Source: Marinomonas atlantica (GTDB lineage Bacteria > Pseudomonadota > Gammaproteobacteria > Pseudomonadales > Marinomonadaceae). From it: a stretch of DNA of 64,000 nucleotides. Positions 33,613-42,576 of the stretch are shown piece by piece. A program made the translations under genes and the position numbers. The first letter of the stretch is position 1; every line of letters begins with the position of its first letter. Location: contig NZ_LTAW01000009.1 of the NCBI RefSeq assembly GCF_001639725.1, positions 62,001 through 126,000 of the forward strand, given 5' to 3'. Under the pieces are notes generated by a model. The model saw only the letters and a list, made by a program, of their open reading frames with translations. It did no database searches and was not told where the DNA came from.

Positions 33613-34350
33613 GTGACGACTAACAATGAACTATCCAGAGACATCGCCTGCTCTGGCCAATACAGTTACAAGATCCAAGACGACCGAGTCACCCTTAGCA
33701 TCTCGCAGATTACCAACCATCGTCCGCTTTACAACATTAGCGGTACGCTAGCGATTGAGCTTAGAGGCTATCATCCGGACGGCCACTATCTTGTGTTGGC
33801 CAGTACTACGATTGGTCAACTGACAGGGCAGCATTTGCTAGCCGATTGTCACTATGACTTAGTCTTCCAAATGCCTCCTGCTGGGTCATGGCTGCTCGCT
33901 CTGGAAGTTCATGAATGGGAGGGTGAGCAGTACGGTTTAATGGACCAGCAGTTCTTCGCTCAGCCCTATTACATCCCCGAAGAAGCGCCTTGCTCTTCTG
34001 AGGCAAGCCCTTCAGGCTCCACCACTCCGCTGAACGAGGAGATTCCGTTAACTGACGCATCGGTTGACCAAGTAAACATTAATGCCAAAAGTACGCCTGT
34101 TAGTCCCAAAACTCCGAAAATACCCACTGAAAAAAAGACAACTGAAAAGAAAGGTTCTCAGAAAAAAACTAAGGTCAGCATCAATAAAGGCTCTAAAGAA
34201 GAATTGCTGAACGTTAAAGGGGTCCCAAAGAAGGTGGTGAACGAGATGATTGAACAGCGCCCTTTCTCGTCCTGGGATACCGTATTATTAATCAAGGGAA
34301 TGGGGCCAAAGCTACTAAAAAAGCTACGCAATGGTTTAAAGCTAAACTAA
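33613..34350 (+). CDS. Protein with C-terminal helix-hairpin-helix (ComEA-like) domain
   Basis: A 245-residue protein with a GTG start behind GAGGAATC. Residues about 1-125 are beta-rich and of unknown family; about 128-180 are a Ser/Pro/Lys/Thr linker. Residues about 185-245 form a tandem helix-hairpin-helix of the ComEA/competence type (SINKGSKEELLNVKGVPKKV, then IKGMGPKLLKKLRNGL). Unlike ComEA it has no signal peptide, so it should act in the cytoplasm, presumably on DNA or a nucleoprotein. A terminator follows. The location after recG fits a DNA-related role, but none is known to me. Confidence 0.65.
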   Translation: MTTNNELSRDIACSGQYSYKIQDDRVTLSISQITNHRPLYNISGTLAIELRGYHPDGHYLVLASTTIGQLTGQHLLADCHYDLVFQMPPAGSWLLALEVHEWEGEQYGLMDQQFFAQPYYIPEEAPCSSEASPSGSTTPLNEEIPLTDASVDQVNINAKSTPVSPKTPKIPTEKKTTEKKGSQKKTKVSINKGSKEELLNVKGVPKKVVNEMIEQRPFSSWDTVLLIKGMGPKLLKKLRNGLKLN

Positions 34351-34366
34351 CTCGATAGTGAGACAC

Positions 34367-34393
34367 AAAAAACCACGCATTAGCGTGGTTTTA
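34367..34393. terminator. Terminator between the HhH gene and lrp
   Basis: AAACCACGC pairs with GCGTGGTTT around a 4-base loop, with A and T flanks on both sides. It serves the HhH gene and possibly the convergent lrp. Confidence 0.85.
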
Positions 34394-34424
34394 AATACGA
34401 AATAACAGCTCAGATCATCGCGCA

Positions 34425-34901
34425 CTAAGAAATCTGCACAACAGTTGTATTTTTAACTTCTTCCATCGCCACGTAAGTACGAGACTCTCTTACGTGAGGC
34501 AATGTCAGCAGAGTGTCACCCAGTAAGTGACGATACGCATCCATATTCGATACACGTGCCTTCAATAAATATTCAAAGTCACCCGCGATTAGATGACACT
34601 CCAGCACTTCAGGAATCTCTGAAACAGCTTCTTTAAATTCATTAAAGCCTTCGGGAGATGTAGTTTTCAAACGAATCTCCACAAACACAAGCAAGCCAGC
34701 ATCCACTTTACTTGGGTCTACCAACGCGCAATATCCAGTAATGTAGCCATTACGCTCAAGCCGACGTACTCGCTCTAAGCAAGGCGTTGCACTCAAACCA
34801 ACGCGACTGGCGAGCTCAACATTTGATAAGCGTCCATTAATTTGCAGCTCACGCAGGATCTTCTTATCCAACCTGTCTAAAGGCTTTGCAGACGTTTCCA
34901 T
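34425..34901 (-). CDS. lrp: Leucine-responsive regulatory protein Lrp
   Basis: A 158-residue Lrp/AsnC global regulator. The N-terminal HTH (DKKILRELQINGRLSNVELA, GLSATPCLERVRRLERNGYI) and the C-terminal RAM effector domain (ECHLIAGDFEYLLKARV, ESRTYVAMEEVK) are very close to E. coli Lrp (164 residues), closer than to AsnC-type paralogs. The start at 34901 matches that N-terminus; a longer frame adds ten residues. It is divergent from the aap amino-acid transporter, which is a plausible Lrp target. Confidence 0.92.
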   Translation of the reverse strand: METSAKPLDRLDKKILRELQINGRLSNVELASRVGLSATPCLERVRRLERNGYITGYCALVDPSKVDAGLLVFVEIRLKTTSPEGFNEFKEAVSEIPEVLECHLIAGDFEYLLKARVSNMDAYRHLLGDTLLTLPHVRESRTYVAMEEVKNTTVVQIS

Positions 34902-35471
34902 CAATAGACTCTCTCCGAAGGTAACTGTCATCTAATTTAACGCGATTCTACCACGGGGCAAATAGCTTAGGAAAAATTAACCTATTAAATCCTCTTTAAA
35001 AACTGATCAGTATGCTTTGCAACATATCACCTTAACATCGCACCAAATGAAAACCAAAAGCAACAGATAGCACCAAATAAAAACAAAAAGCGTCATTTTG
35101 TGTATTTATCCACCAGAAACTAGTTATTTTCTGCATCAATAGCGTGCAAATCTTGTTTATCCTGCACAAAACAAGCTCACAATAGCTATAAACTATTGAA
35201 AAAACAATATAGCTCAAATTTATTTATTAAACATACTAAAAAAGGAAAAAAGTAGCATGAACACAGTGATTTAACCTTGACGAGAGGGGCATAACAGTAA
35301 TTCCATAGGGGAGTTCCGTGCTATTTCAGAAGATTGCACTAGACTAGAGAAACAACAAAAACAATTAACAGTGTTGGCAAGAAAATTGCTTTGATTCTTA
35401 AATGAAAGGATCTTCAAAGCAGGATCAATTTTTTGCACACATAACAACTAGTAATGCCTGGAGGCAGAATT
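34902..35471. other. Long AT-rich regulatory gap between lrp and aapJ, with tandem repeats
   Basis: No gene is seen in this 570-base divergent gap. It contains a 22-base direct repeat in two copies 30 bases apart (GCACCAAATGAAAACCAAAA... at 35040-35061 and GCACCAAATAAAAACAAAAA... at 35070-35091, two mismatches). It also contains inverted repeats CTTGTTT/AAACAAG (35152-35175) and CAATAG/CTATTG (35180-35198). These look like regulator sites. A GGAGG ribosome site for aapJ is at 35460-35464. A possible -35 for aapJ is TTGACG at 35277. Confidence 0.5.
35040..35091. repeat. Two-copy 22-base direct repeat with 30-base period
   Basis: The copies at 35040-35061 and 35070-35091 differ at two positions. 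A 30-base period is close to three helical turns, which would place the copies on the same DNA face, as expected for cooperative regulator binding. Confidence 0.6.
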
Positions 35472-36494
35472 ATGAAATCGAACGTTGGGAAAATTCTATC
35501 TACCGCTGCGATTGCTGCGACAATCAGTACTGGTGCTGCGGCAGCAACCTTAGACGATGTGAAATCAAAAGGTTTTATCCAATGTGGGGTTAGTACAGGT
35601 GTACCTGGCTTCTCAAATGCAGACAGTAATGGCAAATGGTCGGGCATTGACGTTGATGCATGTCGTGCCGTTTCCGCCGCAATTTTCGGTGACGCAGACA
35701 AGGTAAAGTATACTCCCCTTTCAGCTAAAGAGCGTTTCACTGCACTTCAATCTGGTGAGATCGATATCTTGTCACGTAACACAACTTGGACTTATACCCG
35801 AGACGCTTCTCTTGGTTTAGATTTCACAACAACAAACTTCTATGACGGCCAAGGTTTCATGGTGCGTAAAGATCTAGGTGTGTCTTCTGCAATGGAGCTT
35901 GATGGCGCTACGGTTTGTACTGAGCAAGGTACAACGACCGAATTAAATATGGCCGACTTCTTCCGTAAGCATAAATTGGAGTATGTTCCTGTTGTTGTAC
36001 AGAAAGCGGACGAGGCTCTTTCTGCTTACGCATCTGGTCGTTGTGATGTATACACAACGGACAAATCAGGTCTTGCAGCACACCGTTCAAAACTATCTGA
36101 TCCAAACGAGCACGTGATCCTAACTGAAACTATTTCTAAAGAGCCACTGGGCCCAGTTGTTCGCCACGGTGATAACCAATGGAAAGATATCGTTACTTGG
36201 TCACTTTTCGTGCAAATCAATGCTGAAGAAATGGGCATTAGCTCTGAAAACGTTGCCAAAATCAAGGCGGAATCTACCGATCCAGGTATTCGTCGTCTTG
36301 TTGGTGCCGAAGGCAAAATGGGCGAAGCACTTGGTCTAGGCTCTGATTGGGCTTACAACATCATTGCTGAAGTCGGTAACTACGGCGAAGTCTTCGAACG
36401 TAACGTTGGCCCTGACACTCGCGTTGGCCTGCCTCGTGGCGTAAACAACCTATGGACTGAAGGCGGCGTACTTTACGCGCCACCAGTACGTTAA
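35472..36494 (+). CDS. aapJ: General L-amino acid ABC transporter, substrate-binding protein AapJ
   Basis: A 340-residue periplasmic binding protein (family 3). A signal peptide of about 25 residues (MKSNVGKILSTAAIAATIST, then GAAAA) precedes TLDDVKSKGFIQCGVSTGVPG, the typical AapJ/BztA start. WTYTRDASLGLDFTTTNFYDG and AYASGRCDVYTTDKSGLA are family signatures. The start at 35472 is set by GGAGG 7 bases upstream. It is first in aapJQMP, which imports a broad range of L-amino acids in proteobacteria. Confidence 0.94.
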   Translation: MKSNVGKILSTAAIAATISTGAAAATLDDVKSKGFIQCGVSTGVPGFSNADSNGKWSGIDVDACRAVSAAIFGDADKVKYTPLSAKERFTALQSGEIDILSRNTTWTYTRDASLGLDFTTTNFYDGQGFMVRKDLGVSSAMELDGATVCTEQGTTTELNMADFFRKHKLEYVPVVVQKADEALSAYASGRCDVYTTDKSGLAAHRSKLSDPNEHVILTETISKEPLGPVVRHGDNQWKDIVTWSLFVQINAEEMGISSENVAKIKAESTDPGIRRLVGAEGKMGEALGLGSDWAYNIIAEVGNYGEVFERNVGPDTRVGLPRGVNNLWTEGGVLYAPPVR

Positions 36495-36531
36495 TACGTA
36501 CATTTTTCCCTGACCTACCCTAGGGACTGAT

Positions 36532-36556
36532 CCCAGCGGCTACTCGCCGCTGGGAA
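36532..36556 (+). promoter_or_regulatory. Stem-loop between aapJ and aapQ
   Basis: TCCCAGCGG (36532-36540) pairs with CCGCTGGGA (36548-36556) around a 7-base loop, with no T run. Such hairpins between a binding-protein gene and its permease genes commonly stabilise the upstream mRNA, giving excess binding protein; partial termination is the alternative. Confidence 0.6.
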
Positions 36557-36604
36557 TCTCCTGCCTGAATATCTATCTGACGAGCATTCATTGCCTGAAC
36601 CAAG

Positions 36605-37777
36605 ATGAGCGAAAAAACGACAACTAACACGAGCTTTTTTAACGATGCGGGTAATCGCGCCCTATTGTTTCAAGTGGTTCTTCTTACGGCCGTGGTCGCT
36701 ATTGGTTATTATCTTTTTCATAACCTACAAGCAAATTTACAAGACCAAGGCATATCGACAGGCTTCGCATTCTTAAATGAACCTGCGGGCTTTCCGATCC
36801 TAATTCACCTAATTGAATACACGGAAGCTGGCACGTACGGACGCGCATTCTTAGTAGCCCTTATCAATACGATGTTAATTTCATTCATCGGCATTGCATT
36901 AGCCACGATCATTGGCGTAGTTATGGGCTTAGCACGACTGTCCCAAAATTGGCTGGTTGCAAAACTTGCCACGGTATACATCGAAACGCTGAGAAACATC
37001 CCATTACTGTTACAAATGTTCTTTTGGTACTTCGCTGTATTGGCGGCATTACCTCACCCACGTGATAGCATTATTTTTGGTGACTTCTTCTTAAATAAGC
37101 GTGGCATTTATTCCCCTAATCCTATTTTTGAAGATGGCTTTGGCGTTGTCATATTTGGCTTTTTAGCCTGTGTCGTTGCGGCAATTGCCTTAATAGTGTG
37201 GGCGAAAAAGCGTCAAACACGAACTGGGGAGTGGTTTCCTGCCTATTGGACATCCTTTGCTATCATCATATTTGGTACGATTATCTGTTACCTACTAGCG
37301 GGGTCACCTGTTACTTTTGATCTACCAGAAGCCAGTCGCTTTAACGTAAAGGGCGGTATGGTACTGGTGCCTGAATTCGTTGCCGTATTAGTCGCGTTAT
37401 CAACCTACACAGGTGCGTTTATCGCCGAAATCGTCCGTGCCGGGATTTTATCTGTTAGCTGGGGACAAACCGAGGCAGCACGCTCATTGGGTATGCGAGA
37501 CAGCATCACTCAACGCCTGATCGTCTTACCACAAGCATTGCGGGTTATCATTCCGCCTTTGACCAGCCAATATCTAAATTTAGCGAAAAACTCATCTCTT
37601 GGTGCCGCAATCGCTTACCCAGAATTAGTGGCAGTGGTAATGGGAACAACGCTTAACCAAACTGGCCAAGCAATCGAGACCATTGGATTGTGTATGTTGG
37701 TTTACGGCTCTCTAAGTTTGTCCATTTCATTTTTTATGAACTGGTACAACAAGAAAATGTCTTTGGTAGAGCGCTAG
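36605..37777 (+). CDS. aapQ: General L-amino acid ABC transporter permease AapQ
   Basis: A 390-residue inner-membrane permease. An N-terminal helix, then FLVALINTMLISFIGIALA, and a late EAA loop (EIVRAGILSVSWGQTEAARS, about residues 278-297) mark it as a polar amino-acid ABC permease of the long AapQ/BztB type. It forms the channel with AapM. There is no strong ribosome site before its ATG, so its translation may be lower than that of aapJ. Confidence 0.92.
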   Translation: MSEKTTTNTSFFNDAGNRALLFQVVLLTAVVAIGYYLFHNLQANLQDQGISTGFAFLNEPAGFPILIHLIEYTEAGTYGRAFLVALINTMLISFIGIALATIIGVVMGLARLSQNWLVAKLATVYIETLRNIPLLLQMFFWYFAVLAALPHPRDSIIFGDFFLNKRGIYSPNPIFEDGFGVVIFGFLACVVAAIALIVWAKKRQTRTGEWFPAYWTSFAIIIFGTIICYLLAGSPVTFDLPEASRFNVKGGMVLVPEFVAVLVALSTYTGAFIAEIVRAGILSVSWGQTEAARSLGMRDSITQRLIVLPQALRVIIPPLTSQYLNLAKNSSLGAAIAYPELVAVVMGTTLNQTGQAIETIGLCMLVYGSLSLSISFFMNWYNKKMSLVER

Positions 37778-37786
37778 GAGAAACAC

Positions 37787-38887
37787 ATGGCTATTGAATT
37801 TAAACCCTCTCCAAGTCTGCCGCCTCCGAGTAACGCGGTCGGTGCAGTTGCTTGGATACGCAAAAACTTTTTCTCTTCACCGCTGAATATTTTTCTCACC
37901 ATATTTAGCTTATACATTCTGTATTTATTAGTGCCACCTACTATTGAATGGGCATTCATAGATGCGACATGGACTGGCGAAAACAAAGATGCCTGTACTG
38001 CAGGTGGCGCATGTTGGGCGTTTATCGTCGCCTATTTTGATCAGTTTATGTATGGGCTTTACCCTCAATCAGAGTATTGGCGTATTAACCTAGCGGCGAT
38101 CATGCTGGCGGTGCTGATTGGTATGTTTGCCATCAAATCCATCAATAAGCTGTTTCTGTCGATCGTCATCTTGGTGATCTACCCAGTCGTTGCTTACTTC
38201 CTGTTTGCGGGTGGTATCTTTGGTCTTGAAGTGGTGGAAACATCACTGTGGGGTGGCCTATTTCTAACAACGTTATTAGGTGTTGTTGGGATTGTCGCTT
38301 CTTTGCCATTGGGTGTTGTGCTCGCATTAGGGCGTCGCTCCAACATGCCGATCGTAAAATCGGTTTGTGTAGTATTCATTGAAACCGTCCGTGCGGTACC
38401 GCTGATCACTATTCTGTTCATGGCGTCGGTGATGATTCCTCTGTTTCTACCTGATGGCCTAAACTTCAATAAGCTACTACGTGTCTTAATTGGTATTACC
38501 TTGTTCTCCGCTGCTTATATGGCAGAGGTTATTCGTGGTGGCTTACAAGCCATCCCTAAAGGCCAATACGAAGCCGCTGACGCGATGGGATTAACCTATT
38601 GGCAATCCATGTTGCTTGTGATTTTACCTCAAGCATTGAAGTTGGTCATTCCAGGGATAGTAAATACCTTCATCGGCTTATTTAAAGACACCACTCTGGT
38701 CTACATCGTTGGTATGTTTGATTTGCTAGGACGTATTCAATCAGCCACTCACGATGGTGATTGGCTAGGTACTACCACAGAAGGCTATGCCTTCGCTGGC
38801 TTAATTTATTGGGCGATCTGCTTCGGTATGTCCCGCTACTCGATGGCGGTTGAGCGTAAGTTAGATACTGGACATAAGCGGAATTAA
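37787..38887 (+). CDS. aapM: General L-amino acid ABC transporter permease AapM
   Basis: A 366-residue inner-membrane permease and partner of AapQ. N-terminal helices (residues about 38-55 and 100-150) precede the core with [20 protein letters not shown] and the EAA loop [20 protein letters not shown]. The length matches AapM/BztC relatives. It lies 9 bases downstream of aapQ, with an AGGAG site. Confidence 0.92.
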   Translation: MAIEFKPSPSLPPPSNAVGAVAWIRKNFFSSPLNIFLTIFSLYILYLLVPPTIEWAFIDATWTGENKDACTAGGACWAFIVAYFDQFMYGLYPQSEYWRINLAAIMLAVLIGMFAIKSINKLFLSIVILVIYPVVAYFLFAGGIFGLEVVETSLWGGLFLTTLLGVVGIVASLPLGVVLALGRRSNMPIVKSVCVVFIETVRAVPLITILFMASVMIPLFLPDGLNFNKLLRVLIGITLFSAAYMAEVIRGGLQAIPKGQYEAADAMGLTYWQSMLLVILPQALKLVIPGIVNTFIGLFKDTTLVYIVGMFDLLGRIQSATHDGDWLGTTTEGYAFAGLIYWAICFGMSRYSMAVERKLDTGHKRN

Positions 38888-38910
38888 TAAGAGAATTTGA
38901 GGCCTTAATT

Positions 38911-39690
38911 ATGACACAACAAAATATGGCACTTGCCCAACTTGAGCCGGGCGAAGAAGCAATCATTGAGTTCAAAGACGTTAACAAGTGGTACGGTGAT
39001 TTCCACGTTCTTAAAAACATCGATTTCAGTATCAAGAAAGGCGAACGTATCGTGGTTTGTGGGCCGTCAGGTTCAGGTAAATCCACCATGACTCGTTGTA
39101 TTAACCGTCTTGAAGAACACCAAAAAGGACAAATTTTGGTAGACGGGATCGAAATGAACGATAACCTGAAAAACATCGAAGCAATCCGTAAGGATGTGGG
39201 CATGGTGTTTCAGCACTTTAACTTGTTTCCACATTTGACCATTCTGGAGAACTTAACGCTAGCACCGATCTGGGTTCGTAAAACGCCTAAGAAAGAAGCG
39301 GAAGAGATGGCCATGCATTACTTGGAACGCGTAAAAATCGCCAACCAAGCACTGAAATACCCAGGCCAGCTTTCTGGTGGTCAGCAGCAACGTGTCGCCA
39401 TCGCTCGCGGTTTGTGCATGAAACCGCGGATCATGTTATTTGATGAGCCTACCTCAGCACTTGACCCCGAGATGATTAAAGAAGTACTGGATGTAATGAT
39501 TCAACTGGCCGACGAAGGCATGACCATGGTGTGTGTGACACACGAAATGGGCTTTGCTAAAACCGTTGCCGATCGCGTGGTGTTCATGGATGCCGGAGAG
39601 ATTGTAGAAGCGAATACACCACATGAATTCTTCGATAACCCGCAACATGACCGTACGCAGTTGTTCTTGAGCCAGATTTTGAACCACTAA
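38911..39690 (+). CDS. aapP: General L-amino acid ABC transporter ATPase AapP
   Basis: A 259-residue ABC ATPase that powers AapQM. It carries Walker [14 protein letters not shown], signature [15 protein letters not shown], Walker [14 protein letters not shown] and the switch His in [34 protein letters not shown] is the usual Q-loop of GlnQ/HisP-type ATPases. It is the last gene of the operon, ended by a strong terminator. Confidence 0.95.
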   Translation: MTQQNMALAQLEPGEEAIIEFKDVNKWYGDFHVLKNIDFSIKKGERIVVCGPSGSGKSTMTRCINRLEEHQKGQILVDGIEMNDNLKNIEAIRKDVGMVFQHFNLFPHLTILENLTLAPIWVRKTPKKEAEEMAMHYLERVKIANQALKYPGQLSGGQQQRVAIARGLCMKPRIMLFDEPTSALDPEMIKEVLDVMIQLADEGMTMVCVTHEMGFAKTVADRVVFMDAGEIVEANTPHEFFDNPQHDRTQLFLSQILNH

Positions 39691-39715
39691 CCTTGCTATT
39701 TGAACAAATGAACTC

Positions 39716-39742
39716 TAAAAAGCCCCTACTGGGGCTTTTTTA
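39716..39742 (+). terminator. Terminator of aapJQMP
   Basis: AAAAAGCCCC pairs with GGGGCTTTTT around a 4-base loop (TACT) and runs into T. It follows the aapP stop by about 25 bases. Confidence 0.92.
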
Positions 39743-39794
39743 GTTTGTATAATAATGCGCTAATACAGATTATTGTTTTATTTGGGGATGTAGA

Positions 39795-41063
39795 GTGTCT
39801 GAACAATCAATAGAGACCAATACAAGCACTCGTGTACGTATCGTTCACCTAGCCGATCATACTGGCAAACTTCAGGTGATTTTTCCGTACGACAGCATGT
39901 TGGATATGGCCGCGTTGTCTCGTCTAACCAAACGCCGTTTTGATCCAGTGGCCAATTACAACATTGAAGGCGACCCTCTCGTCAAACCGAATGCTTGCTC
40001 GACCATTATTGATTCATCATTACTCATTAGTGAGGCCATAGAGCTACGCTCCAGCGCAACCCAAAGTTATAAAAGCTACACTCAAGAAGAGTTTACATCT
40101 CGCTTCAGAGGCCCGTTAGCGCGCTATGAACACATAGCTATTCCAGTCGATAAGATTGGGCGCCCTGTAGAAGACCTGACGCAAGATGCAGCGCAAATGC
40201 AATCGGCTCTGGGCAAATTCCAATCCATGCGTCTACAGCAACGCTTAGAAGAGACCCTTGAGGTTCCTCCTCTGCCAGCATCATCTCATCGAATCATTCA
40301 ACTATGTTCTAACGAAAATGCCGGCACAGATGACCTATGTGATGTAATCAGTATCGATCCCTCTTTGTCTGCTCAAGTCATCAGTTGGGCCTCCTCACCT
40401 TACTATGGTGTGCAAGGTGAGATTGATTCCGTCGAAGATGCGATTATCCGCGTACTAGGCTTTGATATGGTGATGAACTTAGCACTGGGTTTATCAATGG
40501 GAAGTGCCTTCCAATTGCCAAAAAATGGCCCTCGCCATTATGAAGACTTTTGGTTCAATGCCGTATCGCATGCAGTTTTGATGGAGGAACTGGTCCGTAA
40601 AATGCCATCCGGCGGTCGTCCCCGCCTAGGACATGCCTATTTATCTGGGCTGCTGCATAATTTTGGCTATCTTGCCATTGCTGTTGTATTGCCTCCGCAC
40701 TTTGGTATTTTATCGCGCTACATCGAAGCCAATGCGCATTTAGCATCTGATATCATCGAGATGCAAACATTAAACTTCACTAAAGAACAGCTGGGAGCTT
40801 GGTTACTCAAACACTGGGGCTTACCAGAAAGCATTTACACCGCGGTACGCTACAGTAAAACCACAAATTATGAAGGCCAATACAGTAAATTAGCCCATTT
40901 ACTACAACTGTGCCATCAGCTGTTTAATGACGAGCCGCTCGACGAAAGCATACTAAAGACGCTTAGTTTATCTGCAGACGAAGCTAAGCACTGCCACAAT
41001 AAAGTCATAAGTTCATCTAGTGAACTGACCAAGATGGTTGATTTAATAAGCGGTAGCAAATGA
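39795..41063 (+). CDS. HDOD domain protein with N-terminal YbaK-like region
   Basis: A 422-residue cytosolic protein with a GTG start behind GGGGATG. Residues about 12-130 (RIVHLADHTGKLQVIFPYDS and on) resemble the aminoacyl-tRNA deacylase/YbaK-like module found fused to HDOD domains in Pseudomonas relatives; I see no clear catalytic Lys, so this is tentative. The HDOD domain spans about 150-350 (LPASSHRIIQLCSNENAGTD, IDPSLSAQVISWASSPYYG, AIIRVLGFDMVMNLALG). HDOD domains act in signalling without the HD metal site. It overlaps ubiC by 4 bases. Confidence 0.8.
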   Translation: MSEQSIETNTSTRVRIVHLADHTGKLQVIFPYDSMLDMAALSRLTKRRFDPVANYNIEGDPLVKPNACSTIIDSSLLISEAIELRSSATQSYKSYTQEEFTSRFRGPLARYEHIAIPVDKIGRPVEDLTQDAAQMQSALGKFQSMRLQQRLEETLEVPPLPASSHRIIQLCSNENAGTDDLCDVISIDPSLSAQVISWASSPYYGVQGEIDSVEDAIIRVLGFDMVMNLALGLSMGSAFQLPKNGPRHYEDFWFNAVSHAVLMEELVRKMPSGGRPRLGHAYLSGLLHNFGYLAIAVVLPPHFGILSRYIEANAHLASDIIEMQTLNFTKEQLGAWLLKHWGLPESIYTAVRYSKTTNYEGQYSKLAHLLQLCHQLFNDEPLDESILKTLSLSADEAKHCHNKVISSSSELTKMVDLISGSK

Positions 41064-41620
41064 CTCTGTTGAATCACAAAATCACTAAACAGTTTGATTA
41101 CCGTTGGCACTCAGTTGCTCAAGTACGTCGTACACGTATTCCCAAAGGTATTTACCCTTGGTTAACGACACGCTTTTCGATTACAGCTAAATTACGCCAA
41201 GCAGGACATCTGAGAGTGGAGGTACTAGAAGATACCTGGCAGTCACCTTCTCCGCGAGAACGCATACGTTTAGGGCTAAAGTCGCGTGAGATGGCGAGGG
41301 TTCGTAGCGTCATTTTATTTGTCGATAACGAACCTGTGGTCTATGCTCGCTCTATTATTCCTGCTCGCTCTTTGAAAGGTACTTGGCGGTATTTGCCGTA
41401 TTTAGACAACCGTCCACTAGGTGGCTACGTGTATAAATCTAAAGCATTGCGCCGCAGTAAGACTGAAGTGGTTAAACTGCCCGCCGGATTGATTCTAAAC
41501 TGCGCAGAGCCCTTGTGGGCAAGACGCTCAGTATTCATGGAATATGGTCCGGGAATACTAGTCAATGAAGCGTTCTACCCTGCTATTACCCGCTTTACTC
41601 AAGCGGCAGGCCAACTATAA
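41060..41620 (+). CDS. ubiC: Chorismate lyase
   Basis: A 186-residue enzyme that converts chorismate to 4-hydroxybenzoate and pyruvate, the first committed step of ubiquinone synthesis. FSITAKLRQAGHLRVEVLED, VYARSIIPARSLKG (with the active-site arginine) and a late Glu/Arg region (CAEPLWARRSVFMEYG) match UbiC. It is coupled to the HDOD gene by an ATGA overlap and followed by ubiA 17 bases later. Confidence 0.9.
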   Translation: MTLLNHKITKQFDYRWHSVAQVRRTRIPKGIYPWLTTRFSITAKLRQAGHLRVEVLEDTWQSPSPRERIRLGLKSREMARVRSVILFVDNEPVVYARSIIPARSLKGTWRYLPYLDNRPLGGYVYKSKALRRSKTEVVKLPAGLILNCAEPLWARRSVFMEYGPGILVNEAFYPAITRFTQAAGQL

Positions 41621-41637
41621 ATAAAGCGATTACAACC

Positions 41638-42492
41638 ATGAGTAAACTAAAAGATTACGCCGATTTAACCCGTTTTAACCGCCCCATTGGCTCCCTCTTG
41701 TTAATGTGGCCAACCTTGTGGGCGCTATGGTTAGCCGCTGATGGCTGGCCTGAGTGGCACTTAATCGTAATTTTTGTGTTGGGTGTGTTCAGTATGCGCT
41801 CAGCCGGATGTGTGATTAATGATTTTGCTGACCGCAAAGTAGACGGTTTTGTCGAGCGTACTAAAAACCGTCCTCTGCCTTCAGGCCGAGTTTCCGAGCT
41901 AGAAGCACTGGGTTTATTTGCAGGGTTGGTTGTACTCAGCTTTATTCTAGTCCTGTTGACTGATTGGAAAACCATTCTGCTGTCGGGAGTGGCGTTGTTC
42001 TTAGCGGCGCTATACCCTTTTATGAAACGTTACACGCATTTACCGCAGTTGTTTTTAGGGCTGGCTTTTTCTTGGGCGATTCCAATGGCCTACAGTGCTC
42101 AAGGCGGTAGTTTACTTGATCCGCAACTGTGGATGCTGTTCGTAGCAAACTGTCTCTGGACCATCGCTTACGATACCTACTATGCCATGACTGATCGTCC
42201 AGATGACCTAAAAATAGGCATCAAATCCACAGCGATTTTATTTGGTCGCTACGACTTACTAGTGATTTTGATTTTACAGGGATTAACCCTATCCTTGATG
42301 ATGTGGATCGGTGTGATTGCTCAGTTAGGCGTGCTGTACTTTGTCAGCTTACTCGGTGCTGTGTATCTGTTTTACCAGCAATACCAACAAGCGAAAGATC
42401 GAGATCGCCAAGCGTGTTTTCGTTCTTTCCTAGATAATAACCGCGTCGGCTACTGTATATTTGCAGGAATATTACTAGGGTATTACATTTGA
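41638..42492 (+). CDS. ubiA: 4-hydroxybenzoate polyprenyltransferase
   Basis: A 284-residue inner-membrane prenyltransferase that attaches the polyprenyl tail to 4-hydroxybenzoate. The two Asp-rich magnesium motifs are visible: NDFADRKVDGFVERTKNRPL (about 60-79) and YDTYYAMTDRPDDLKIGIKS (about 180-199). About eight hydrophobic helices are present, and the length matches E. coli UbiA (290). It receives the product of UbiC, encoded just upstream. Confidence 0.96.
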   Translation: MSKLKDYADLTRFNRPIGSLLLMWPTLWALWLAADGWPEWHLIVIFVLGVFSMRSAGCVINDFADRKVDGFVERTKNRPLPSGRVSELEALGLFAGLVVLSFILVLLTDWKTILLSGVALFLAALYPFMKRYTHLPQLFLGLAFSWAIPMAYSAQGGSLLDPQLWMLFVANCLWTIAYDTYYAMTDRPDDLKIGIKSTAILFGRYDLLVILILQGLTLSLMMWIGVIAQLGVLYFVSLLGAVYLFYQQYQQAKDRDRQACFRSFLDNNRVGYCIFAGILLGYYI

Positions 42493-42511
42493 ATGTGGCA
42501 CTGATGTGACA

Positions 42512-42533
42512 ATTTAACACAGCTGTCACATTT
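42512..42533 (+). promoter_or_regulatory. Pho box upstream of phoB
   Basis: ATTTAAC-ACAG-CTGTCAC-ATTT shows two 7-base units at an 11-base period, as in the PhoB consensus CTGTCAT-N4-CTGTCAT. The second unit matches at six of seven positions. TAATAT at 42542 is a suitable -10. It predicts autoactivation of phoBR by phosphate starvation. Confidence 0.65.
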
Positions 42534-42576
42534 AGAGGCTTTAATATCTACCGTTCCTGAGATGAGGATAAATCCT

